Below, in pieces: positions 50,668 through 62,400 of a stretch of 64,000 nt of DNA. Source of the stretch: Stichopus chloronotus (Eukaryota; Echinodermata; Holothuroidea; Aspidochirotida; Stichopodidae). A model generated the notes under the pieces. It was given only the letters and a program-made list of their open reading frames with translations. It searched no databases and was not told the origin of the DNA. Location of the stretch: contig CM037842.1 of the NCBI GenBank assembly GCA_021234535.1, positions 8,859,361-8,923,360 of the forward strand. The letters are read 5' to 3'. The translations under genes and the position numbers were made by a program. Every line of letters starts with the position of its first letter. The stretch's first letter is position 1.

Positions 50668-52831
50668 AGATTCAAGGACAATAATAGCGATTGACAACAA
50701 AGTGGAAAGTTATTACCAACATCAGTCCTAGTGCTAATAATAATAGCAATACTACCGATAACAACAATTAAGGTAATATATATGTAAAGTACATTATATT
50801 TATTTTATACATATATAATACGTAACAATGTTAATAGTAATAGTAACATTATTCATTAACAACTGAAACAACAAAAATTATGAAACCCAGTCATCTCAAT
50901 AAAATATCAACAATAGCAAAATAGTAATAAATATGAAACATTTACATCGATAATTATCAAAGTAATACCAATATGATAAAAATTGCACTGAAAATTTCAA
51001 GATAATTGTATAATGAAAAATTTATCATAGACCTAACATTATCATCACAAATAAGTAAAGCTCCCTGGTATATAATAATTAGAACTTGGATACATAGCTC
51101 TAACGCGAATAGACTAACATGCAATTTAAAGATGTTACCTCTGTTGACAAAAATAGATACACTCATTAGAACTATTGTGTAAGCATAAAGTAATATGTTT
51201 ACCTGCAGTCTGCAGTTGAGATATGAAAGCTGAGAACTCTAGGAGGGAAGACAAGATAAATCTCACTCCAATAGAGGATAATAGTTTGCCGTTTATTGCC
51301 TGAATTCACTAATTTCTTTCCCCCAACTCTCCTACTAACTACATGTCACTAGAACATGAAACTTCTCAGTAACGATGGAAGCTACGAAGATATATTAATA
51401 TGCAGTGAATAGTATCGTCTTGGGGTTGTGTCAGACCTAGTTTTTTTTTTCCTTAATGCATCAATCTTGGTCATGGGTTACTCTGCACTGTCAGCCTTTT
51501 ATTGTCAGTTGCTAGCGAAATACTTTTGTTTTCACTATTGTAAGGTTGTATCCAGGTAAACGCTTAACTGATCGATTTTTTTTTTAATAAAAATAAAGTT
51601 TTACGATACGTCACTGACTAAATGTATATCCCGTCATTTGTTTTGGTTCTTTAAACAGTTGCTGACTTGCATCAACCAATGAGGAATACCTGAGCAGTTG
51701 CAACAGGAAGAGCATTGCTTGTTAAAGTTCTGTCACATAATAACAATATCCAAGTTCCGACTGAGCTGGTTGGAACGACCTCGAAATACATATTTGCACA
51801 TGATACAATTGCAATATACATATTCGTATGTTAACTGTAATATTTACATTAACCACATCTCCAGTTACCTCTGATACCTCCATACCTGCACATTCCCATG
51901 TATATAAACCAAAACAACGGGGAGGGGTAACATCGGTTCCCGCAACCTTCCTAAAACAAATTCATATTTCATTTGGTTAAATTATACTTCAATATTGTGG
52001 AAAGCAAGCTCGAGAGGAAGACCTTTTCGTATTTCGAACATTCTCTGGAACGGAAAGTGTTTTTAATGCAGCACCATTGTCCCAATAATTGAGATGAGGA
52101 GTAATATTCTCTGTCATCCGTGTCTCGTGAGCCGTGAAAGCACCGTAATCTCACTGCTACGTCCCTTTTCATTATAATGTTCAATATTCCTAGATAGTCG
52201 CCATGTTTGTCACAAAATGTATGGAAAATATAGAAAAAAATGTCATTTGCTCCAATTCATGCACCCTTTACTTTCCTTAGATATTTAAATTAACAACAAA
52301 AGTTTGACCATAGCATTCAAAGAGTACATTGTGTTAAAAAAAAATGTAATTTCAACAAATGGTTTTCCAAATGTCTCAAACCATAGCAATTTAGCTCGAC
52401 TTGCCAAAGCTTACTGTGTTTAGTATACTTTGCTGCCTGCTCCCATATCGAAACAACAGTTAACATGGTCAACTATATAGGGGAAATGAAAAAAAAATAA
52501 TAATCGTAAAACTAATGTCATCGCGTAAATTTAGGTGAAAGCAAACACTGCACACTCAGCATTACAGAAAGGAGCTGATAGGTAGTCGTTAAAACTTCAT
52601 CGTTCTTTTTGTCGCTACTTCCATGTAATTTATTGCCATACGGATGTTGAATTTCACATTCTGTCAGTTTCGGGGCACTGTTTTCTTTGGTCAAACACAG
52701 TGACCCCAGAATCAAGTACCAAGAATGGAATGAGAATAAGCAAACACATCTCCACGCCGGTCTCCCTGGAAAAGTGTAGATGAGTGTCTCACTTTTAAAT
52801 AACCAATCCAAAGTTTATTAGTAAATGCTTG
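50668..52831. other. Gene B upstream region
   Basis: AT-rich with AAT/AAC runs up to about 51100. The block CAACAGGAAGAGCATTGC near 51700-51790 aligns with upstream blocks of genes A and C. No gene supported. Confidence 0.5.
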
Positions 52832-52833
52832 TA

Positions 52834-54358
52834 CAGTAAAACCCCGTTTATCCGAACACGTCGGGACCAGACGTTGTTCGGATAACGGAAAAGTTCGGAT
52901 AAACGGGGTTTCATGTTTATCGTTAATATGCTACCCCAAGTGAAGCATGCGCTTATCAATAAAGTGAAGTTAACCATTGTTAGGTTTTCTCCGTGTTATT
53001 TCTTTGGTTTCGTATAAAAAAATAAACATTTGTTAAAAATTCAAAGTGTTTCGTGTGTTCTTCTTAGATTGAACTTCCAAGGAGAATAAATTGAATGAGG
53101 GCAATGGATGTCCGTCTGGGTTGCGATACTTTGCTCGGCGGCAGGATAACACATAGCCTACACACGGAATCCTAACATTATAAACCAAAAGCAACAGTAG
53201 CCTACATTTTCAAAAAATGCGCTAAAATAACGAACATGCATATAAATTTTACCTCTACAAACGGTATAAACACTTGCCGACATGGAAAAGGGAGATGTCA
53301 AGTGAGAAGCATGCCACTTAAAAACCCCGAAAGTCTAACCGCTATTACCGCTACTTGCGAATTCGGGCGGGCGCTAGCTACATTAACAGTAACGTTAGCA
53401 GTACCAGCGCGGTTACTTGCCTGGTACTGTTTGAAAGCTAGGCCTATCGAAATGCCGGAGTCTTGGTAGTAGAAAAATAACGTGCTCTGCTTAAATAATG
53501 ATTGGAATCAAACATGGCAAGGGATAATTCGCCCATATGTCTTTAGTAGGCCTACGGCTCATTTTATTTGTTTGAATTGTTTGTTGTATCGCCTTAATTG
53601 GATATTCAGGAGATTTGAAAAGTTTGATCGACTTTATCAAAATGGCTTAATCGTTTCCGAAGTTTAACAAGGTTTAAGAAGCTTGCTATCTTTTACAAGC
53701 TCCTTAGGCCTAAGTGTTAATGGGGCTATCGGTTCCCTTGCCACAATGCATGAATGAATTCAAAGATATTGCCGAAAGATTTTTGAAGACGGGATTTATT
53801 TGTTTTGAATTTCAAGCTTTAAAGCTTGTTAACTTTCTCATCTGGGGCCATCAGTTCGCTTTATTCTCACCTGTTACACCCAGATTTAAGTCTGATTGAC
53901 ATTCTTCCAAACGGGTATTAATTCCAATCACTGTATTGTTAGGTGTAAAAAGAACAACTGTTGGGCAGCGCTAACGCTAGGCTTTGCATGAAAAGCCTAA
54001 GTTTCGTACACTTTGATAGGCTATTGTCAGTTTGGACTTAGTGACGCTATTGTGATTCTACGCCGACAACGAAGAAAGAAAACACATGGAGAATTAGCCG
54101 GGTATTTCTGAATCATGTATTCATCTTCCGGCTTGGCGGTTTAAGTTGGTAGTAGAGATAAACATTAACAATAGCTGGTATAACTACAATAAAGATCTTC
54201 GAGGATCGAAAAAAGTTAAACAGAGAGGTAAAATGTTGTCAAATCTAGGCTGAAAGTTTACACTGCTTGTGTACGATGCCAGTTTTGCGAAACCGAACGG
54301 CCAATTCGGATAAACGGGGTTTCGGATAAACGGGGTTCGGATAAGCGGGGTTTTACTG
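52834..54358. mobile_element. Non-autonomous pogo/Tigger-like DNA transposon
   Basis: Both ends are CAGTAAAACCCCG(T/C)TTATCCGAA in inverted orientation, directly flanked by TA (52832-52833 and 54359-54360), the target duplication of Tc1/mariner-pogo elements. Sub-terminal copies of CCCCGTTTATCCGAA recur: one inverted near 52900 and three near the right end. The 1525-bp body has no open frame longer than about 78 codons and no recognisable DDE transposase, so it would need a transposase supplied elsewhere. Part of the body (about 53280-53470) is richer in G+C than its surroundings. Confidence 0.8.
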
Positions 54359-54499
54359 TAATGACAAATATTGTGCATAATCTGAAAGATGCTTGAGACT
54401 AATTTTTGTGGTCATTTCACAACATGTATAAGTCAATTTTACATATTTCTAATATTGCGGACCTAAATGGGACATTCGCACAATTTTAGCTCCCCGTTT

Positions 54500-55250
54500 T
54501 AGTGACAGCCCCTTCAAATGACACCCCTTCCCACACCCAATCCCGTATCATTCCAGTAATGTTCACAAATTGTAACCTAAGACCAAAATCAAAATTATGC
54601 ACTGTGAGTAAGTCCTCTTGAAGATATAGCTGTGACTATGTATGCTGTATATCAGAGCCTTCTCTTGTTTCAGCTTAATCTTGTTCTCAGGTATAAGAAG
54701 CATTTTCTGCCAAGTTTAGCGTATCACAATCATACCATCACCGACCGATTCAACGCCTACGTACCACAGTGACAATGCGTGTGGGTGTATTCGTGTGTGT
54801 GTGTGTGTGTTTTCTTTCCTCCAAATGTACAATGGAAAATATGGAGGAGATATATATTTATATCTATTCCATATTCTCCATTATACATTTGAAAGAAAGA
54901 AAGAAAGAAAGAAAAACACACACACACACTCATTGTCACTGTGGTTTGTATATACGCGTTGAATATATAAACTGCATTGGGGAGGAAAAAAGAAGAGAAG
55001 GGTAAGGAAAAGCTTTTGTTTTGAGGGTTTCTTGACAAGTACTTTTCCTCCTCTCTTGGGCTATGAATCCCCCTAAACTCCTCCCAATATGATATTTGGT
55101 CGGGTCTTGTAACGTGTTACTTCTTTCATTAATAGCGCCCTCTTTTCCTGTTCGCTCCCTTAAGCTCTTATTATTTCCATTACTTCCAATGCCTTTTTCT
55201 TTTTTATGTTACTTTGTACTGATGATGGTATAGTTTGATAGGGTAGCTAC
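54500..55250. repeat. Diverged direct repeat, copy 1
   Basis: Shares ordered blocks with 55875-56490: AAATGACACcCCTTcCCACAC, CCgGTAATGTTCACAAATT, TTCAACGC...TACCACAGTGA, GTAACGTGTTAC, AATAGCGCCC and GGTATAG. Gaps differ between the copies. No gene is seen in it. Confidence 0.6.
54749..54966. repeat. Long imperfect inverted repeat with GT/AC and GAAA tracts
   Basis: TTCAACGC...ACCACAGTGACAATG on the left is mirrored by CATTGTCACTGTGGT...GCGTTGAA on the right. Inside are a GTGTGTGT tract and its ACACACAC complement, then ATGGAAAATATGGAG and its inverted partner around a TATATA centre. It could fold into a hairpin of about 100 bp per arm. Confidence 0.7.
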
Positions 55251-58200
55251 ATATATCCGGATGGAAAGAAAGGAGCTGATACGCTTGGGTTGTTGCAGCT
55301 TTAATTAGAGTTATGAGTACTGTGATTACCAGGAATACCAGGAGAGACTTTCTGAATATTTCTGCTGACACACAAGCTATTGATAATGTTCAGCAGGTTT
55401 GACCATAGTGTAATAAAAACGGATTGGTTGAGTTGTCCCTCAATTTCGAGGCACGTTTTACAGAGAGAAGATTAAAAGAAATTGTTACCCTGTCGGTTGT
55501 TGACCGCAAGTTAAACCACTTATTCTGTATCATTGAGTTATTGCTCTGTTTAAAACAGCAGGAAGCAATGGCAGCGAAACGTGTAGGCGAGGGGAAGGGG
55601 TAGGGTTCAGTCCTTGTAAAGAAAAAAAAAGAAGTGAGGATAAAAGTATTTCCAGCTTAATTCTCTGAAGAGAAATATAAGAGGACGCATGCAGATATAG
55701 GTTCCCTAATTTCAAGGTTTGGTAAGTACAGTTTAGGACACAAGGAAAATGCAATGTCTGACCATCAGGGTGGGGGAGGGCTTATAAACCAACTATTTTC
55801 TTGTATATTTTACCCAATGGTGGTGGATATTGAAGCATATTGCTGTTTTTACCATTCGGAAGATAATATTAACTCCACGTCGGAGTGGCATCCCCATCAA
55901 AATGACACTCCTTACCACACCCCACCGTCATTCCGGTAATGTTCACAAATTTTAGCCTAAAAACAAGATGGACGTCATCCAATGTAGACGTCCACCACGT
56001 TCCATTCACATCCATTCACGGTTCTGTCGTAAAAAAAGAATTTGCTCCTTTTCCTTCCGAGCTTCGAATTCAACGCATAAATACCACAGTGAAATGTGAG
56101 TGTGTGTGCCTTTGTTTTGGTGTGGGATCGAGAACCGAAACAATAGATTTTAGGTCTTCTGTAGAAAATTCAGTAGATTTCTCCGGTCCTCTCAAGATTA
56201 ACAATAGAGAGTCTATTATTAAGGTTAGGGTTGAGAAAGAAAAAACAAAAGAAAGCACAATGAGGTCCTCGGAATAAATGGAAAACAAAGCTATGTGCGT
56301 GTGTGCTTTTCTCTCTCCTGCTTCTTTGACTTATAGAGAAGAGAGAGTAGGATAAATATATTTATATAGTAACGTGTTACGTCTTTCAAAAATAGCGCCC
56401 CTCTATTATACAAGTTTCGCCCATCACGCGTTTTTATTACCGCTACTTTCCATTTTTATCGGAGGGTGGTATAGCTTAATACGACGGGCAGAAAAACAGT
56501 GAGTGCTAACCAGCAGGCACGGCAGTGTTCTTTAGACGGAAGATGTGCCGGGAAGCCTACATTCATTCACTTAAAGTTACACATCAAGCTGTTGAGCCAA
56601 TGTAGTCAAATAACAACTATGTGAAAAAGTCCGTACGTACTATCTTTCCTTCTTCCTCTCATATTGATTAGAAACCTCATGGAATGTGGCCTTCCCCGAG
56701 AACACTTCTTTGCGCCAGCATTTGCAAACTTCGAATCCGTCGAGTCTTCAAGCTAGGGTACATTCTTGACCTGATATACAAACACTGAGCCCAGAAGAGT
56801 CCATAATATTCTTGGCTGAAGACCAACTATCTTCTCACTTTATATTTCTCCATAAGTTTGTTCTAAAATTGAACGCTAAATAGCGTTGATTATAGATGAT
56901 TCATGATAAGAGCGACTTTCTGTCTGCAAGAAACGGGGGGGGGGGGGGGGGGGGGGGAGCGGTGTTATTTGCTTTTTAAATTCCCCCTAACTTTCTCGTG
57001 CATAGATTGCACGGGGTTGCATAAATGCCAAATCGTTCAATTTAACCGCAATATTTCACTTTTTATCTGAATCTACCACCTTCACAAACCAATATGGAGT
57101 ATTTACTTTTATAAGAATTATGCCTGCGATAAATGTTACAAAAGTACTTTTATTGTTTCATTTTTCATTTATTTTGTCACTTTGTGTAAACATGTTGAAC
57201 ATTAATTAATGGCTTATGTAACCATAAAGGATATTTTGAAGTCTTTTCCTGACTTTCAGATATTCTCAGTAAAAGAACTGTATTTTCTCCTCACCCCCCT
57301 ACCCGCCCCCACCAACAAAATAGGAATGGTTCATACAGATAAAATAAAGGAGATACAAGCGATTATCTAAGAATGTTATTTTGCTATATTTCGAAGTGGT
57401 CACCACTTCATCTTCAGGCAAATGCAAGGATACACATGACCACAAGCAGTAACATACGGATCAAAGAGTTTGATATGATATGCATGGAAAGACATAGAAG
57501 GCTTTACAAATACAAAATAACGGAACAAGTAGGTATGAAGGAGGTTAAGATAGTTCCAAGTTGTAGGGTGAAATAAAGAAATACGTTTGCGAGACAGTGC
57601 CGGTACGTGTCAGACACCCCGTGTCCTTCCTCAGCACTAAGGATGTATATAAACATACTTATGTGGATCATACCGCGCGGACCGCCAGCAAGTCATTTCA
57701 GTGTACCTTTCTGTTTATTTCCTTCCGTTCAGGGAGAGTTTTACTTTTACCTCTGTCATGATAGTAACCTACAAAGGTTAAAAATTGCCATGTTTCTCGA
57801 TACGTTTACGACCCCAACAGGTGTTGGGGTGTTGGTAAGAAGTGCCGTCACGGAGCCTGCATGTGTTACACCGTTGCGTGGTGGAACTAATTACATCCCA
57901 TTAGTAATGCCGCCTGAGGGATCTGTTGGTTAAACTACTGAAAAAGAAGGAAAATGACACTGGATATACCAACCTACATATCTTCATCGTTTATGCGGGA
58001 TTAAATCAACGTTCCCCGTGGGACTTCACACGTGTCCGCAAGTGCCTCGAGTATCCCACCAAGTGGAAGAGCTATTGAGTATTGTTATAACAATGAAGGT
58101 GCGGCGTACCAGGGAGCCGTGTTATTTGGAGCATGCTTAAGCCCCCCTAAACTTGTAGAAGAGGAGCAGTGCAACGGCATTCAGAGTGCCGTAAAGGAGG

Positions 58201-59206
58201 AAGGGGTAGCTTCATTGATGATCAGCATTCGCTGGAAGTAAATATATTGAAACCAATCGCTGAAGGCAATGAAGAGAAGAGAAGAAAGAAGAAGATGAAA
58301 TACTACTGAAAACAATTGCTTCTCGATTTCTGCAAAATTTACTCAGGATTCCAGCTCTGAACCAAACGGCTCAATTTTTTTTTCACAGTATTAGCCTCGA
58401 TATCGACTTTGAACTTTGATTATATCTTACTTCAAGTCTACAGACTTCCTGCTTTGTGGTAATGTTTTTTTTTCCCTTTCTTGCTGTTTTTTTCTTGCTG
58501 TTTTTTTTTCCTCGATGAGCGTGGTTAATGATACTCCATAGGAAATTCATTCCAAGTGTTTCCTTCCCATAGAAGTAGTTTATTCTCTGCTTGTCTAAGG
58601 GATGACAAGTGGCCTTATAATTCCGGAAACGGGGTATAAGAACTTTGCAATACCGTGTTTAGCGCGTTTGAGTAGTGAATACCACTACTACTACCAGATC
58701 AAAAGTGAAGTTACTATTTTTTTTTTTGGTGCGTGTGTCGCGTTTGTCTGCAGGGTATGGCAAGAGATTCTACGACTACACTGGACGTATAGTCACTTCA
58801 GACGTCGAACGAGCAACACGGCGCTCTCCCTTGAGGAAAAGTTTAGCCGTCGATTAAATTTGAAGGACTGACACCGAGGATTGAATTTTATAATTTTATT
58901 GGACGTTCGTTTACCCGGAGAGTGTACACGTCATACTCGTTTTTTTTATTACAAATTGTACTTTGTTGTGTCTTAATCTGAAGGACTTTTGGAACTATTC
59001 TGTGAGGTTACTATTACTAAAAGTTTAAGGGGCTCGACGACTGTGCGCTGAAAGGAGAATCTTTTTTTTTTTTTTTGTCCTCTTTTTATGTTACTTGGAA
59101 TTGTACATTTTCTTTTGCTAAAATGTTGTAACTTATTTTATTGGGAGAAAAACCAGGAAATATACGGTCTGCATTCCCCGCTGGGCAGACTACTGCCGAT
59201 AACACG
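55251..59206. other. Region right of the array with repeats but no supported gene
   Basis: Contains repeat copy 2, a G23 run at 56935-56957, and short open frames at 57607-57933 and 58032-58241 without recognisable domains. The stretch 58735-58860 follows a TTTGTCTGCAG that could be a splice acceptor of an untranslated exon. Confidence 0.4.
55875..56490. repeat. Diverged direct repeat, copy 2
   Basis: Same block order as copy 1 at 54500-55250, about 1.3 kb further on. It lacks the long inverted repeat found in copy 1. Confidence 0.6.
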
Positions 59207-59406
59207 ATGGCATCCAACAAAAACACGTCAGCGAAGGGGAAGTTGATTGCCGGCGGCCGATACAGATTGAGAAGTTGGATTTTATTCTGGGATTTATATC
59301 TCTTCTCTTGTCTGCTACTCTCCTGCTGTTGTATTGAAGCTGCCTCTGGCCAGATTGCACAGCCCAGGAGTAGCCCTGCGTCATCTTGGAGTACCTCCAG
59401 TCAAAG
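59207..59406 (+). CDS. Possible first coding exon of a plus-strand secreted or membrane protein
   Basis: The frame MASNKNTSAKGKLIAGGRY is followed by a hydrophobic stretch (SWILFWDLYLFSCLLL) and a small-residue segment (CCCIEAASGQIA), then a Ser/Pro-rich part. This is a signal-peptide or signal-anchor layout. It ends at CAAAG before GTACCG, a possible donor, after 66 codons plus two bases. Its base composition is richer in G+C than its flanks. An in-frame upstream ATG at 59141 would add 22 residues. The family is not recognised, and no second exon is visible before the right edge. Confidence 0.42.
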
Positions 59407-62400
59407 GTACCGTTTATACTAAGCTTCAGGATGGCATCGTATCCTGTACTGTAGTGTAGTTAATAAGAAACAAATTAACTAGTACTACTCAGCAAAAAGC
59501 TCCCAGCCAAAGAGAGTGGGAGGGGGGGGGGGGTACCTGGCGTCCTCGTACTGTGATATTTTTATTTCTCCTGGGCAATTTGGGTGGAAAAACAATTATT
59601 AGCTGAAAAAAACATCAGTGTTATAATTATACCACAAATTCACATGTACAGGTACCGGCAGACCTGCTTCTAGTTTTGTCCCCCGACCCTGTTTTACCGT
59701 CAGTACTTTTGGATTCACAGTATTTTAGTTTACACTTTATACGTCTGTACCCAAGGAAGCGGCCCCAATAATCCTCTTACATGAAAACGGGGTTTGTTCA
59801 GTGGTATTGGCCAGAAGGCTGAATGGACATACATCCTTTGACGACAACAAGGACCCATCGGTAGCAACAATATAGACGGTAAAGTTGATAAACGGTTAAT
59901 AAAGAACCCGAAAATACAAAAAAGCAAAGAACAAACAAACAAACAAAATTTCCATTTTTCCACTCTGAGGTGTGACTATAAACTGGTTTCTCAGTCAAAG
60001 GAAACATCTGCTGTCATGGTTTGAACTAATCAGTCAGAACGCCTACATAGTCTCCAAACAAGAAGTGGTTAGATCACGTAGCCTACAGATTTGTTATTTT
60101 CATATCTATTATCACAACTATGTATCTCCTACGGTAGTTCCTGGGACTCGGTAGCCAAGTCGTCTCACGTTTGACCAAAATATGCCACACTGATCTGTAA
60201 CAGCCTAAAGATCCTGTTTTGAAATTGCGCACTTAAGGTTATTTGTGGTAAGGGGCTCTTTTCTCTCAGCCTTAGGCCCTAATCAGTTCCAAACTCTCCA
60301 AAAACCATTCAGCCCAAACGACCGTATGTATAACACACGTCGGTGGCAAAGAGAATCTATACCGCTTTCCTGACAGATATAGGGCATACAAACCTGACCA
60401 ACGGCGACGGATCAAATATTGTCGTTCAAGGTATAAAAGGTCTTCAAAATACTTAATTTTAAAGCTTTAAGGCCCACCTGCAGGAAAACAATTGAAGTAC
60501 CTCTACTTCCTGCTGCTCATGATGGTCTTACTCTTAGACAAGTTAGAAAACAATGAATGTACGAAGTTACGTTGTTGTTCACTATATTTTGAAGCATAGA
60601 AAAGCCTGTACGATGGGGCTGGGGTGATGTTTAGGTTGGGTGAATAACGCCTATCAAATTGTTAAAAAAAGAAAGTCCGGCCGTGCAAAAAATGTACGTG
60701 GATTTGTGTTTAGAAACTTGTGAAGTCTATTTGACATGCATGCGAGAAAATCATTTTTTTCTCTTTTCGAAACCGTCTTTAATTTGAACAAAGTGTGACA
60801 AGTACGTCTGACCACACGTCTGTACAACCTGTTAATGTGTGTGGATACAAGTTTCAGCAGCCTACTGAAGGAAAAAAAATGATTGCTGTGAACCAAAAAG
60901 CATTGTTTGAAATTTCGAATAATTTTCTCGACGCCGACATTCAACGACAATGGCATTGAAACTCAAGTGTTCGCCGAAATGATACCAACTTTTGAGTTCA
61001 GCGGCGTCGCTATACGTGTTGGTTTATGATTAATCCGTCCTAATCCTCGTGTTTCAGTCTGGTCAATTGTATGACGTTATTAAAAAAGTTGACAGTAAAC
61101 CCCGAAAAAGACCAGTAAATTCTGTTACTCTGTTACACAAAGTTGATCTCAAACCTTAAACCTAACCAAAGTCACGACTGCCGATATACTGAGGCTTAAT
61201 TTTGTTCATGACAATAATTACATTCTATTCCCACCGACATTATCGTGCGAAGAGACCCTTACATTAAAAAAAAGTACAAGTGACTCTGGGTTGTGAAATT
61301 GCGAGTTAAATGAACGAATTGTCCCTGCGTAATTTTAAGAATACTTGAGAAAATGTTAAGGTTTGTGTGCAAAAATGCCAAATGAATGGGTGGGTATTCA
61401 CGTGTTAAAGTCAAAGTCATAATTGATCGCAAAGATTCAGTGTCATACCTTATACGATGCCGTTGGTATCGTGAAATCTAGTTATTTCTGTGAACGTTCC
61501 GTAAGCGCTCTTATTGAGTCTGAAATTGCTCTGAAGGGAATAAACAGTCGTCCCTTCCTTTTAAAAAAAATGACCAAAATCTTGCAAATTCTCTTCACAT
61601 TTCTCTTAGAAATACTTTCCTGCCTTTGCTGAATGTCGGCCTGCTGCATTAATGCAAGGTGCTATGTGGCAAAATTAAGAACTTTAGCAACAAAATGATA
61701 TCACGTAAAACGAGTCATTCACGATTTACTGTAGCATGAGACGGGTATGCTATAATTCGGTTGGGATTGACTGCATTTTCCCTTTAAGTTCCATGCGGTA
61801 CTTTCCCACGGGCTACTCTCACCGGCCTCCAAAATTGTTCTCAGACGTACAAGAAGGTCAAACGCAGTTTCGGTGGCCCGTAACTGACTGTCCTAGGGAA
61901 GGTACAAAATCCCCAGAGATCGGTGAATTTGATCAAAGGTGAACTACGTTACAATATACTAAGGTCGTTATCCCATTTTATTTCGGGCAAAATATTTCGA
62001 GAGACGTCATTCTCAGTCAAGTCTTGCTAATGTTACTTACATATGCCTATCATGTAAATGCCTCGAAATTCTCCTATTACATCTGTACAAAAAATGTATA
62101 TATAGCAACTTTCAAAAAAAAAATGTATATTGTTATCAATGCAGCTAAATTGCCATGATTACGTGATGAAAAGAGAAGCGTCCATCCATTCACAAAGGTG
62201 TGTAAATACCTCTACATATTCGTAGCGGCGCTATGATCTCATAGCTGGTGGGCGGCGGAATATTACCAGACATAAACTAAGCGGGGCTCCACCATCAGTT
62301 GGCTAGGAGGGTATTGAAAGCTTTGACGATGGTAGCACCTCTCAGATAACCAAAAGTGGTATTTCTGAGAGCGTTTGAATTGCACCCGACTCCCTACAAC

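Noticed and set aside
53236..53469. 77-codon frame inside the pogo-like element as a transposase remnant
   Set aside because: No DDE or helix-turn-helix features can be seen in the translation.
60654..60956. 100-codon minus-strand open frame
   Set aside because: Basic and Phe-rich but no recognisable family or splice context. Could be an old element fragment, but not supportable.
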